24,839 bases of DNA from Pseudomonadota bacterium (GTDB lineage: Bacteria > Cyanobacteriota > Vampirovibrionia > LMEP-6097): NCBI GenBank assembly GCA_009924885.1, contig RFQS01000003.1:1-24839 (forward strand), given 5' to 3'. Position numbers and translations under genes: made by a program. Under the pieces are notes generated by a model that was not told the DNA's origin, made no database searches, and saw nothing but the letters and a program-made list of their open reading frames with translations. Of the stretch, positions 1-6,772 are shown one piece after another (position 1 is the stretch's first letter; each line of letters starts with the position of its first letter).

Positions 1-512
1 CTCTGGATGTCTTTCAGCAAGAGCTATTTGTTTCTTTAAATCCTTTTTCTGTAGTGATGAAGCAGAATTTTACAAATAAATCCTTTGATGTCAGTTCCGT
101 GATAAAAAAAGAGCAGCAAGGCTTGACTACAACATACTATTTAAAAGCTTTTGAAAAGCCTTATTATTTAAGTAGAAGCATAGAAGCTTCTGCACTTGGC
201 ATTGAGAAGATGCGAGTTATTGGCGATGAATTCGCTGTTATTAAGAATTTAGGTATTAATTCTTTTAAATTAAGAAAATGTAGGCTCGCAGATTTGGTAA
301 AAATTAGATTTGAGTTTACTCAAGATATAGAGCTTTTGCCAGAGGCAGCGATTATGGTGAATGGTGATTTAGGATTGAATAATACAGGAACCGATTTTTT
401 AAGCTTAAGCTGCGAAATCGATCAAGGCTCAGGGCTTAAATATATAATTCTAGACCAGTTTTCTTATTCTAAGACAAATGAAGAGGGATTTGCTGTAAGG
501 GATTTGCTATGA
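1..512 (+). CDS. 3' end of an unrecognised protein gene, cut by the window start
   Basis: The reading frame is open from the window edge (first full codon at 3) to the TGA at 510-512. The GTG at 54 is therefore probably internal, since no stop precedes it. About 169 residues are visible. They are mixed beta-prone and alpha-prone with no transmembrane segment, no cysteine cluster and no motif I can assign. A stretch around codons 44-60 of the visible part (YYLSRSIEASALGIEKM) and the late Gly/Asn-rich segment do not identify a family. The bcp start lies 7 nt downstream on the same strand, so the two are probably co-transcribed. It could be the tail of a large extracytoplasmic protein, because the next two ORFs also carry export signals, but this is inference only. 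Confidence 0.75.
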   Translation, partial: LDVFQQELFVSLNPFSVVMKQNFTNKSFDVSSVIKKEQQGLTTTYYLKAFEKPYYLSRSIEASALGIEKMRVIGDEFAVIKNLGINSFKLRKCRLADLVKIRFEFTQDIELLPEAAIMVNGDLGLNNTGTDFLSLSCEIDQGSGLKYIILDQFSYSKTNEEGFAVRDLL

Positions 513-519
513 TTGAGAT

Positions 520-1128
520 ATGAGGAATTTGAGCTTATTTGCGTTACTGTTTTCTATATGTGCTGCTTGTAATGCTGAAATGAAAATTTTTATAAATGAT
601 AAAAAACCTGCGGTACTAGCACCGACTCAAGCTAGACAACCAGCTAAAAAAGTAGTTAAGGAGAAAAAGAAAATGAGCAGTGAATTTAAAATAGGGGATT
701 TAGCTCCAGATTTCACTTTAAATGACCAAAACGGTAAAGCACAGACTTTATCTAGTTATAAGGGTAAGTTTGTACTTGTTTATTTTTATCCTAAGGATGA
801 TACTCCTGGATGTACTGTTGAAGCTTGTTCTATTCGGGATAATGTTGCTCAGTTTGCGAAATACGATGTTAAAGTCTTTGGTATCAGTGCTGATGACGTA
901 GCTAGTCATAAAAAGTTTATTGCCAAATATAATCTGCCTTTTGATTTACTTGCTGATACTAATAAAACAGTAGCTAAGCTCTATGGTGCTGATGGACTTT
1001 TTATTAAAAGAATCTCTTTCTTAATTGATAAAGAAGGAAAATTTGCTAAATTATACCCAAGTGTGAATCCTAGTCAGCATGCTGGGGAAATACTTGCGGA
1101 TTTAGCTTCGCTTACTCAGCGTATATAA
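520..1128 (+). CDS. bcp: Thioredoxin-dependent peroxiredoxin, Bcp/PrxQ type, with N-terminal export signal
   Basis: This reduces hydrogen peroxide and organic peroxides through a reactive cysteine recycled by thioredoxin. The AhpC/TSA domain covers residues 52-202, starting MSSEFKIGDLAPDFTL. The peroxidatic motif DDTPGCTVEACSIRD holds the conserved C-x4-C pair typical of Bcp. The first 51 codons are extra: residues 1-19 form a hydrophobic signal-peptide-like segment ending CAACNA, followed by a Lys-rich linker. The internal ATG at 673 is preceded by AAGGAG at 658-663 (9-nt spacing) and would give a 151-residue protein of normal Bcp length. Two products, exported and cytoplasmic, are therefore possible. 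I chose 520 because the extension looks like a real signal peptide. The family call is secure; the start is not. Confidence 0.9.
   Translation: MRNLSLFALLFSICAACNAEMKIFINDKKPAVLAPTQARQPAKKVVKEKKKMSSEFKIGDLAPDFTLNDQNGKAQTLSSYKGKFVLVYFYPKDDTPGCTVEACSIRDNVAQFAKYDVKVFGISADDVASHKKFIAKYNLPFDLLADTNKTVAKLYGADGLFIKRISFLIDKEGKFAKLYPSVNPSQHAGEILADLASLTQRI
658..675 (+). promoter_or_regulatory. Internal Shine-Dalgarno and ATG inside bcp
   Basis: AAGGAG at 658-663, a 9-nt spacer and ATG at 673-675 lie exactly where the canonical Bcp domain begins. Most other starts in this window lack such a site, so it stands out as a likely second, or the true, initiation site for the cytoplasmic form. Confidence 0.55.
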
Positions 1129-1232
1129 TGTTTAGAATTTTAAGTTTTTTATTAGCGTTCTTACTAGGTGTGATTCCTGTTCTAGCTGAATCTATAGGAC
1201 CTAAAGACTATTTTGAAGGTCTGCTAATTTAA
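1128..1232 (+). CDS. 34-residue secreted mini-protein or gene remnant
   Basis: The ATG at 1128 overlaps the bcp stop as TAATG, a classic translational-coupling arrangement. The frame runs 34 codons to the TAA at 1230-1232. Residues 1-20 form a textbook signal peptide: Arg at position 3, a Leu/Phe-rich core and a VLA cleavage site. This leaves a 14-residue mature peptide (ESIGPKDYFEGLLI). Its stop overlaps the 3' end of tsaD on the other strand by 4 nt, and an intrinsic terminator follows at 1253. It could be a genuine tiny exported peptide or the surviving N-terminus of a larger secreted protein. Confidence 0.5.
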   Translation: MFRILSFLLAFLLGVIPVLAESIGPKDYFEGLLI

Positions 1233-2284
1233 GTAAGTTTAGGAAAAGTATTCAGGGAGTAATTATTAAATTGCTCCCTGTTTTTTTCATCGACGCTTAT
1301 AAATTTAAAATATCCAGCACTAGCTATCATGGCAGCGTTATCGGTGCAGTACTTTAAATTGGGCATGTGGCAATTTAGAGGCTGAAGCCTTGAAACTACA
1401 CCTTGTGCAGTGGTCTCATTTGGCTTTACGGAAGAAAATCTTTCTTGAAAGACTTTTCTGATATGCGAATTAGCTGAAACACCGCCTGCGATTACGACTG
1501 TATTTAAACTCGTTTCAGCGAGGGCTTTATCTATTTTTTGGTAAAGTGTCTCTGCGATACAGTTCTGGAAAGCAAAGGCTATATCAGCTTTATCTTCTAT
1601 AAATTTTTCTTCGCCGATTTTTTCTTTAAGTCTTAAGACTGCTGTTTTAAGACCAGAGAAGCTAAATTTAAATCCTTCGACATTAGAGATCGGGAATTTA
1701 TAAAGCTTGTTCTCGGAGCCAGTTTGAGCTAGTTTATCTAACTCTGGTCCTCCGGGGTAGTCTAAGCCTAATAATCTTGCAGTTTTATCGAAAGCCTCTC
1801 CCACTGCATCATCTATGCTAGAACCTAATATTTCCATTTCATTATAATCATTTACCGTGATAATCTGTGTATGACCGCCACTGACTAGCATGCAGAGGAA
1901 AGGTGGTTCTAAACTACTTTCTAAGAAGTTAGAGCAGATGTGACCATGTAAATGATTTACTGGAATTAACGGCTTATCATAAATCCAAGCCAGAGTCTGT
2001 GCGACATTAACACCTATTAATAGTGAACCCATAAGACCTGGTCCTACTGTGACAGCTATCGCATCTATGTCTTGAAAGCTCATTTTTGCTGTTTTTAAAG
2101 CACTGTCTATAACTGTATGAATTTTCTCATAGTGTAATCTAGAAGCATACTCTGGTATAACTCCACCCCAATCTTTATGTTCGTTGATTTGGCTGTATAG
2201 TACGTTAGACAAGACTTCTCTACCGTTTTTAACTATGCTAGCAGCGCTTTCGTCACAGCTGCTTTCTATTCCCAAGATAAGCAT
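1229..2284 (-). CDS. tsaD: tRNA N6-adenosine threonylcarbamoyltransferase TsaD
   Basis: This catalyses the last step of t6A synthesis at position 37 of ANN-decoding tRNAs, transferring threonylcarbamoyl from TC-AMP with TsaB and TsaE. The 351-residue ASKHA-fold protein shows the expected motifs: GIESSCDESA near the N-terminus, metal-binding HLHGH at 111-115, VSGGHTQ at 134-140, GEAFDKTARLLGL at 162-174, AGGVSANS at 266-273 and CTDNAAMIASAGY at 313-325. The stretch between ANS and CTDN is about 14 residues longer than usual, around NETTAQGVVSRLQP, and its DNA contains a short palindrome. The gene is divergent from xth and convergent with the bcp group. A TAGAAT hexamer ends 7 nt before the ATG. 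Assignment is firm. Confidence 0.97.
   Translation of the reverse strand: MLILGIESSCDESAASIVKNGREVLSNVLYSQINEHKDWGGVIPEYASRLHYEKIHTVIDSALKTAKMSFQDIDAIAVTVGPGLMGSLLIGVNVAQTLAWIYDKPLIPVNHLHGHICSNFLESSLEPPFLCMLVSGGHTQIITVNDYNEMEILGSSIDDAVGEAFDKTARLLGLDYPGGPELDKLAQTGSENKLYKFPISNVEGFKFSFSGLKTAVLRLKEKIGEEKFIEDKADIAFAFQNCIAETLYQKIDKALAETSLNTVVIAGGVSANSHIRKVFQERFSSVKPNETTAQGVVSRLQPLNCHMPNLKYCTDNAAMIASAGYFKFISVDEKNREQFNNYSLNTFPKLT
1253..1287 (+). terminator. Intrinsic terminator of the bcp group, embedded in tsaD
   Basis: An 11-bp stem, CAGGGAGTAAT (1253-1263) against ATTGCTCCCTG (1270-1280) with one G-U pair, has a 6-nt loop and is followed by seven T residues (1281-1287). It sits inside the last codons of tsaD on the opposite strand. 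Confidence 0.85.
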
Positions 2285-2291
2285 TCTATTT

Positions 2292-2297
2292 ATTCTA
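2292..2297 (-). promoter_or_regulatory. Putative -10 of tsaD
   Basis: TAGAAT on the minus strand ends 7 nt before the tsaD ATG, placing transcription start essentially at the start codon. No convincing -35 is seen. Confidence 0.4.
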
Positions 2298-2352
2298 GTT
2301 TATCTGTGATATCTTGATCATTTAAAAAAATCAGTATTTTATTTAGTTATCA

Positions 2353-2382
2353 GAGGAGATCCTATGTAAAATGATTTAAATG
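2353..2382 (+). promoter_or_regulatory. xth start region: -10-like hexamer, or SD plus micro-ORFs
   Basis: TAAAAT (2367-2372) ends 7 nt before the xth ATG at 2380, which would give a leaderless message. The same bases can also be read as AGGAG (2353-2357), then ATG-TAA (2364-2369), then ATG-ATT-TAA (2371-2379), ending directly at the xth ATG. The two readings are mutually exclusive mechanisms. Confidence 0.4.
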
Positions 2383-3270
2383 TCTAAATTAATTAAACTC
2401 TGTAGCTGGAATGTAAATGGCATTAGGGCGGTAGCTAAAAAAGGTTTCTTTGAATGGTTAAATGCTGGAGATTTTGATGCTGTCTGCCTTCAGGAGACGA
2501 AGGCTCAGGTGGAGCAGTTAGAGCAGGAGTTTAGGAAAACTGAAAAATATCCACTGGTGCATTTTAATAGCGCTGAGCGTAAGGGTTACAGCGGTGTCGC
2601 TTCTTTCTTTAAAGAAGGTTTTAAGCCGACCCAAGTTTTAGATGGCTTCGATTTGGAATTAGCTGAGAAAATTACGAAGAAGTTAAACATGGAAATGAGT
2701 TTGGTAGAGGCTTTTAATTCAGAAGGGCGTGTAATTTGTAGTCATCACGATTTAAATGATAACAGCTCAAATAATTCGACTAATGATAATTTGGTAAAAG
2801 AGAGAACACTCGTCTTGTTTAATATTTATTTCCCTAACGGTGGAGCTAACCAAGAGCGTTATAGATTTAAATTAAAGTTCTATGATTTTTTTCTAGAATA
2901 TCTAGAGGCTTATGAAGAGGAGTATCCGAATATCGCGGTAACTGGTGATTATAATACTGCTCATAACGCTATAGATTTAGCTCGTCCTAAGGATAATGAG
3001 CAAACATCGGGGTTTATTCGTGAGGAGCGTGATTACTTAGATCGTCTTCTAGATATGGGTTATACCGATACTTTTAGGTACTTGCATCCTGAGCCTGATA
3101 ATTATACGTGGTGGAGTTATCGTACTGCGGCACGTAAGCGTAATGTGGGTTGGAGGATAGATTATTTTTTTGTTTCTAAAAGTCTTGTAGGGAAAGTTAA
3201 AGAAGCTGAAATTTTAAATCAGGTGGAGGGTTCTGATCATTGTCCAGTGAGTTTGGTGTTGGGGTTTTAA
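2380..3270 (+). CDS. xth: Exodeoxyribonuclease III (AP endonuclease, ExoA/Xth family)
   Basis: This cleaves the backbone 5' of abasic sites and degrades 3' ends in base-excision repair. The 296-residue exonuclease-endonuclease-phosphatase domain holds the active-site set: W10-N11 in SWNVNGIR, E39 in LQETK, the YFPNGG loop at 150-155, GDYNTAH (D190, N192) as the catalytic Asp/Asn, WRIDYFFV at 258-265 and the terminal SDHCPV (D285, H286). It is longer than typical members because of an Asn/Ser-rich loop at about 125-138 (DLNDNSSNNSTNDN), likely a surface loop. It lies 70 nt upstream of the helicase-nuclease on the same strand, so two DNA-repair genes are adjacent. Confidence 0.95.
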   Translation: MSKLIKLCSWNVNGIRAVAKKGFFEWLNAGDFDAVCLQETKAQVEQLEQEFRKTEKYPLVHFNSAERKGYSGVASFFKEGFKPTQVLDGFDLELAEKITKKLNMEMSLVEAFNSEGRVICSHHDLNDNSSNNSTNDNLVKERTLVLFNIYFPNGGANQERYRFKLKFYDFFLEYLEAYEEEYPNIAVTGDYNTAHNAIDLARPKDNEQTSGFIREERDYLDRLLDMGYTDTFRYLHPEPDNYTWWSYRTAARKRNVGWRIDYFFVSKSLVGKVKEAEILNQVEGSDHCPVSLVLGF

Positions 3271-3327
3271 TGAGTTCTGATATATTACTGAGTGAGATAG
3301 CATAATTTTTAATCAAGATGGCATACT

Positions 3328-3333
3328 TAATAT
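3328..3333 (+). promoter_or_regulatory. Putative -10 of the helicase-nuclease gene
   Basis: TAATAT ends 7 nt before the ATG at 3341, and no Shine-Dalgarno sequence is present. No clear -35. Confidence 0.35.
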
Positions 3334-3340
3334 TTAAGAA

Positions 3341-6300
3341 ATGACCTTAACTTTAGAAACTATTTTTAATCGTCTAAATCCAGCTCAAAGAGAGGCTGTA
3401 GAAGAGACTGAAGGCCCAGTGATGGTTTTAGCTGGTCCAGGGACTGGAAAAACTCAGGTCTTAGCTTCACGTATCGCAAATATACTGAATAACCCAGATT
3501 TACAGATGAATCCTGAAAATATTCTCTGTCTAACTTTTACTGAAAGTGGTGTAGTCGCCATGCGTAATCGCTTGATAAGTATTATCGGTACAGCAGCTTA
3601 TTACGTGAAAATTCATACTTTCCATTCTTTCTGTAACGAAGTCATACAGGGTAATTCAGAAATTTTTCCTAGCTTAAGCTCGGTAGCGGAGCTTGAGCAG
3701 ATAGAGATAATCGAGAAACTAATTTCAGGGCTGGATGTCTCTAGTCCTTTAAAACCTTTTGCTGATCAGTATTTGTATAAGAATGAAGCACTCTATGTGA
3801 TTAAATTACTTAAAAGAGAATCGGTAAGTCCAGATGATTTAGAGGCTTCTATCGCTTTTATTGAGCTTTTATCGAAAATAATTCACGAGGATATAATGAG
3901 CTTTATAGCCCAGAATGCTCGCTCACTGAAAGATGAGGACTGTTTAGTTTTTATAGATAATCTCGCGAATACTTTAAAACAGGCTGATCTAGAAATGTAT
4001 TTATTATCTAACTCAGCATTAGATTTAAGCTTAGCGAAAGAAAAAATACAGAAATTTATTATTCAGGTAAGGAAATTTTTTAATCAGGCGACTAAGGTCG
4101 CTGATTTTAAATCGACTTTAAAAGATTTTTATACTAAGGCTATAGAGAATGTTCCTAAACAGTATGAGCTATTAAAGCTTTATCGAGGCTATATTAAAAC
4201 TCTTTTAGAGAAGAGGCTCTATGATTTTGAAGATATGCTGCTTATGGTCATAAATGCTTTTAGTAAGCACCCTGATCTTTTAGCGACTTATCAAGAGAAG
4301 TTTCAGTATTTACTAGTCGATGAATATCAGGATACGAATGGCTCGCAGAATAAAATACTTGAACATCTCTGTTCTTTTTATCAAGATCAAGCGAATATCT
4401 TCGTTGTAGGGGATGATGATCAATCTATCTATAAATTTCAGGGAGCATCACTGGAGAATATCGGTTCTTTTTTCGGAACTTACCGAGAAACTCTTAAAAT
4501 GGTGGTCTTAACTGAAAATTACCGCAGTCAGCAGAATATTTTAGATCTTTCACATTTTTTAGTTAGTCATAATCAGAACCAAATCATAGAGCTGTTTCCA
4601 AATTTAGAGAAAAAGCTACATGCTGCTACTGATATAGCTTTAGAGCCAGTAAAGCTCATGGCTCATCAGGATTTTAATTCAGAATTATTCTATATAGTAA
4701 AAAAAATCCAAGAACTTATTACTGAAGGCGTGCAGCCTGAAGAGATCGCAGTTTTGGTTAGGAATAATAAGGATGTTACTGCTATCGCTGATCTGCTTAT
4801 AAGAGCCAGCGTGCCAGTGAAAACATACTCGAATGAGAATATTTTAGAAGATATTTTAATCGCTCAATTAATAGACCTTCTCAGAGTAATATCTAAGCCA
4901 AAGGCTCATAGTTATTTACTTTTTAATCTTTTACATTATGATTTTATTTTAGGTTCGGCTCTAGTGGGGGAAGCTTCTGTAAATTTAGGTGTTTCAAGCA
5001 ATAATAATCTTTGTGAATTTACTAACAAGGCGGTTAAACTGCGTGAAATATGGAAATTAAATAAATTAAATCGTGATTCAGAACTTAGCCTTATTGAGTT
5101 GATGCTAGAGCATGAGCTGTTTAAGCCTTTTGCAGAGAAGATTTTAGATTTTCATCAGCGAGCTTCTAATCATTTTTTAGATAAACTCTTTGAAGATATT
5201 ATTAATGAGTTTAATTATCTGAATTTTATAGTCAGTGATTTTAAAAATAATTTAGCTGAGGCTGCGAGTGTAAATTCAGACTTAAGTTTTAATCAGAATC
5301 TTAAGCTTAGTAATATTCAGGTAAATAATTTACAGAATTTAAATCAGCTATTCGCTGAAATTAAGGAATTACAGCTAAATCATAAAAACAAAGCAGCTTA
5401 TGATGCTTCTAGCTCAGTCATCCCGATTTATCAGCTAGAGAGGTTCTTAGCACATATAGATAGGCTTCGTGAAAATAGATTAAAGCTAAATGCTGCTAGC
5501 ATAGATGATTTAAGCCTTTCTGCGGTGCAGATTATGACTGCACATAAATCTAAGGGGCTTGAGTTTGAATATGTTTTTATGCATAAATGTGTAGATAAAA
5601 TATGGGGTAATGTCACTAATCGTAGTAAACTCAGGCTGCCGCCATTCACTATCGGTGACTCCGTTCTGGAAACTAAAGAGTCTCAAAACGATGAGGAGCG
5701 TAGGCTGTTTTTTGTGGCGATGACAAGAGCCAAAAAAGAGGTCTTTATTAATTTCTTTAAAAAAGACGCTAACGCAAAGGATGTTAGTCCTTCACTGTTC
5801 GTCGAGGAGCTTTTAAGTTTTAGGGATAAAGAAAAAATACAGCTTATAGATGCTGCTGATAAATCTAATTATGGCTTAACTTCACTCTTAGAGAAGAACT
5901 TAGCTTTCCTAAGTTCCCATGAAGCTTCTCATTATACTGATACTAAAGTCCTAGATGCGGTGCTTGCTGAGTATAAACTCTCTGTAACACATTTAAATAC
6001 TTTCTTGAAATGCCCGCGCAAATTTCTTTTTCAGAATTTATTAAGAGTGCCAGCTGCTAAAGATAAAAGTGCTAGCTTTGGTACTGCTGTGCATAATGCT
6101 CTCTATGAGACTTTTCTGCATATAAAGAAAAAAGATATGGACCATAAAGCCTTTCTCCTAAAGAGTTTCGAGCAGAGTTTGCAGCGTGAATACTTAGATG
6201 AAAAAGATTATGCAGATTCTTTAGCCTTAGGCTTAAATTCCTTAGCAGCTTACTACGATGAGTATCAGGATTCGTTTATAGAGAATGTGGAGTTAGAGTT

Positions 6301-6733
6301 TAATCATAAAAGTTTAGAGTATAAGGGGCTTAATCTTACTGGTAAGCTTGATAAAATAGAAGTTTTAGATTCTGTAACCCGCACAGTGAATGTCGTTGAT
6401 TATAAAACTGGAAATCCTACCTATGCTGATTCGAAGCTTAAACCTGGTGCAGATTATCATAGACAGATAGCTTTCTATCAGCTTTTAACAGATCTTGCTT
6501 TTGAGCAGGGTGTTTCTACTTATAGAATGCAGTCTGGGGAAATAGATTTTGTGCAGCCATGTAAAACAGGTGAATTTAAGAAGGCTAAGATTTACATTAC
6601 TAAAGAGGATTTAGCAAATTTAGATTTAGAGATAGAGAGTTTTAAAATTAAGCTTGCGAATAGAGATTTTAATATGACTGAGGATGTGAAATTATGCTCG
6701 GACTGCCAGTTTAAGAATTTGTGCTGTAGGTGA
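3341..6733 (+). CDS. UvrD/Rep-family helicase fused to a Fe-S PD-(D/E)XK nuclease
   Basis: This is probably a double-strand-end processing or repair helicase-nuclease of AddAB-like logic in one chain of 1130 residues. The SF1A helicase core shows Walker A AGPGTGKT at 31-38, FHSFC (motif Ib), LVDEYQDTNGSQ (motif II), GDDDQSIYKFQGA (motif III), LTENYRSQ (motif IV), TAHKSKGLEFEYVF (motif V) and VAMTRAKKEVFI (motif VI). The C-terminal third, from about residue 875, is an AddB-type nuclease: HLNTFLKCPRKFLF, GTAVHNALYETF, then VVDYKTG near residue 1019. The final cysteines are C1119, C1122 and C1128; with the Cys near 890 they match the four-Cys Fe-S staple of AddB and Cas4 nucleases. It differs from plain UvrD/PcrA (about 700-750 residues) by the nuclease. 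It borders the defence island but is more likely housekeeping repair. Confidence 0.92.
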   Translation: MTLTLETIFNRLNPAQREAVEETEGPVMVLAGPGTGKTQVLASRIANILNNPDLQMNPENILCLTFTESGVVAMRNRLISIIGTAAYYVKIHTFHSFCNEVIQGNSEIFPSLSSVAELEQIEIIEKLISGLDVSSPLKPFADQYLYKNEALYVIKLLKRESVSPDDLEASIAFIELLSKIIHEDIMSFIAQNARSLKDEDCLVFIDNLANTLKQADLEMYLLSNSALDLSLAKEKIQKFIIQVRKFFNQATKVADFKSTLKDFYTKAIENVPKQYELLKLYRGYIKTLLEKRLYDFEDMLLMVINAFSKHPDLLATYQEKFQYLLVDEYQDTNGSQNKILEHLCSFYQDQANIFVVGDDDQSIYKFQGASLENIGSFFGTYRETLKMVVLTENYRSQQNILDLSHFLVSHNQNQIIELFPNLEKKLHAATDIALEPVKLMAHQDFNSELFYIVKKIQELITEGVQPEEIAVLVRNNKDVTAIADLLIRASVPVKTYSNENILEDILIAQLIDLLRVISKPKAHSYLLFNLLHYDFILGSALVGEASVNLGVSSNNNLCEFTNKAVKLREIWKLNKLNRDSELSLIELMLEHELFKPFAEKILDFHQRASNHFLDKLFEDIINEFNYLNFIVSDFKNNLAEAASVNSDLSFNQNLKLSNIQVNNLQNLNQLFAEIKELQLNHKNKAAYDASSSVIPIYQLERFLAHIDRLRENRLKLNAASIDDLSLSAVQIMTAHKSKGLEFEYVFMHKCVDKIWGNVTNRSKLRLPPFTIGDSVLETKESQNDEERRLFFVAMTRAKKEVFINFFKKDANAKDVSPSLFVEELLSFRDKEKIQLIDAADKSNYGLTSLLEKNLAFLSSHEASHYTDTKVLDAVLAEYKLSVTHLNTFLKCPRKFLFQNLLRVPAAKDKSASFGTAVHNALYETFLHIKKKDMDHKAFLLKSFEQSLQREYLDEKDYADSLALGLNSLAAYYDEYQDSFIENVELEFNHKSLEYKGLNLTGKLDKIEVLDSVTRTVNVVDYKTGNPTYADSKLKPGADYHRQIAFYQLLTDLAFEQGVSTYRMQSGEIDFVQPCKTGEFKKAKIYITKEDLANLDLEIESFKIKLANRDFNMTEDVKLCSDCQFKNLCCR

Positions 6734-6734
6734 G

Positions 6735-6763
6735 TGGATATAGTATATCCTTATATTTATAAC
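6735..6763 (+). promoter_or_regulatory. Promoter of the methyltransferase gene overlapped by a perfect palindrome
   Basis: A -35-like TGGATA (6735-6740; 4 of 6 to consensus) and -10-like TATAAC (6758-6763) are 17 nt apart; the ATG follows 9 nt later at 6773. The 15-bp perfect palindrome GGATATA-G-TATATCC spans 6736-6750, covering the -35 and half the spacer, as an operator would. It starts 3 nt after the stop codon of the upstream helicase-nuclease gene. Confidence 0.5.
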
Positions 6764-6772
6764 TAGATTGGG

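Noticed and set aside
54..512. Complete gene starting at GTG 54
   Set aside because: The frame has no stop back to the window edge, so the GTG is probably internal and the gene is truncated by the window.
5431..5649. Minus-strand ORF inside the helicase-nuclease gene
   Set aside because: Lies wholly within a strongly conserved helicase coding region; low-complexity Ser/Leu-rich product with no motif.
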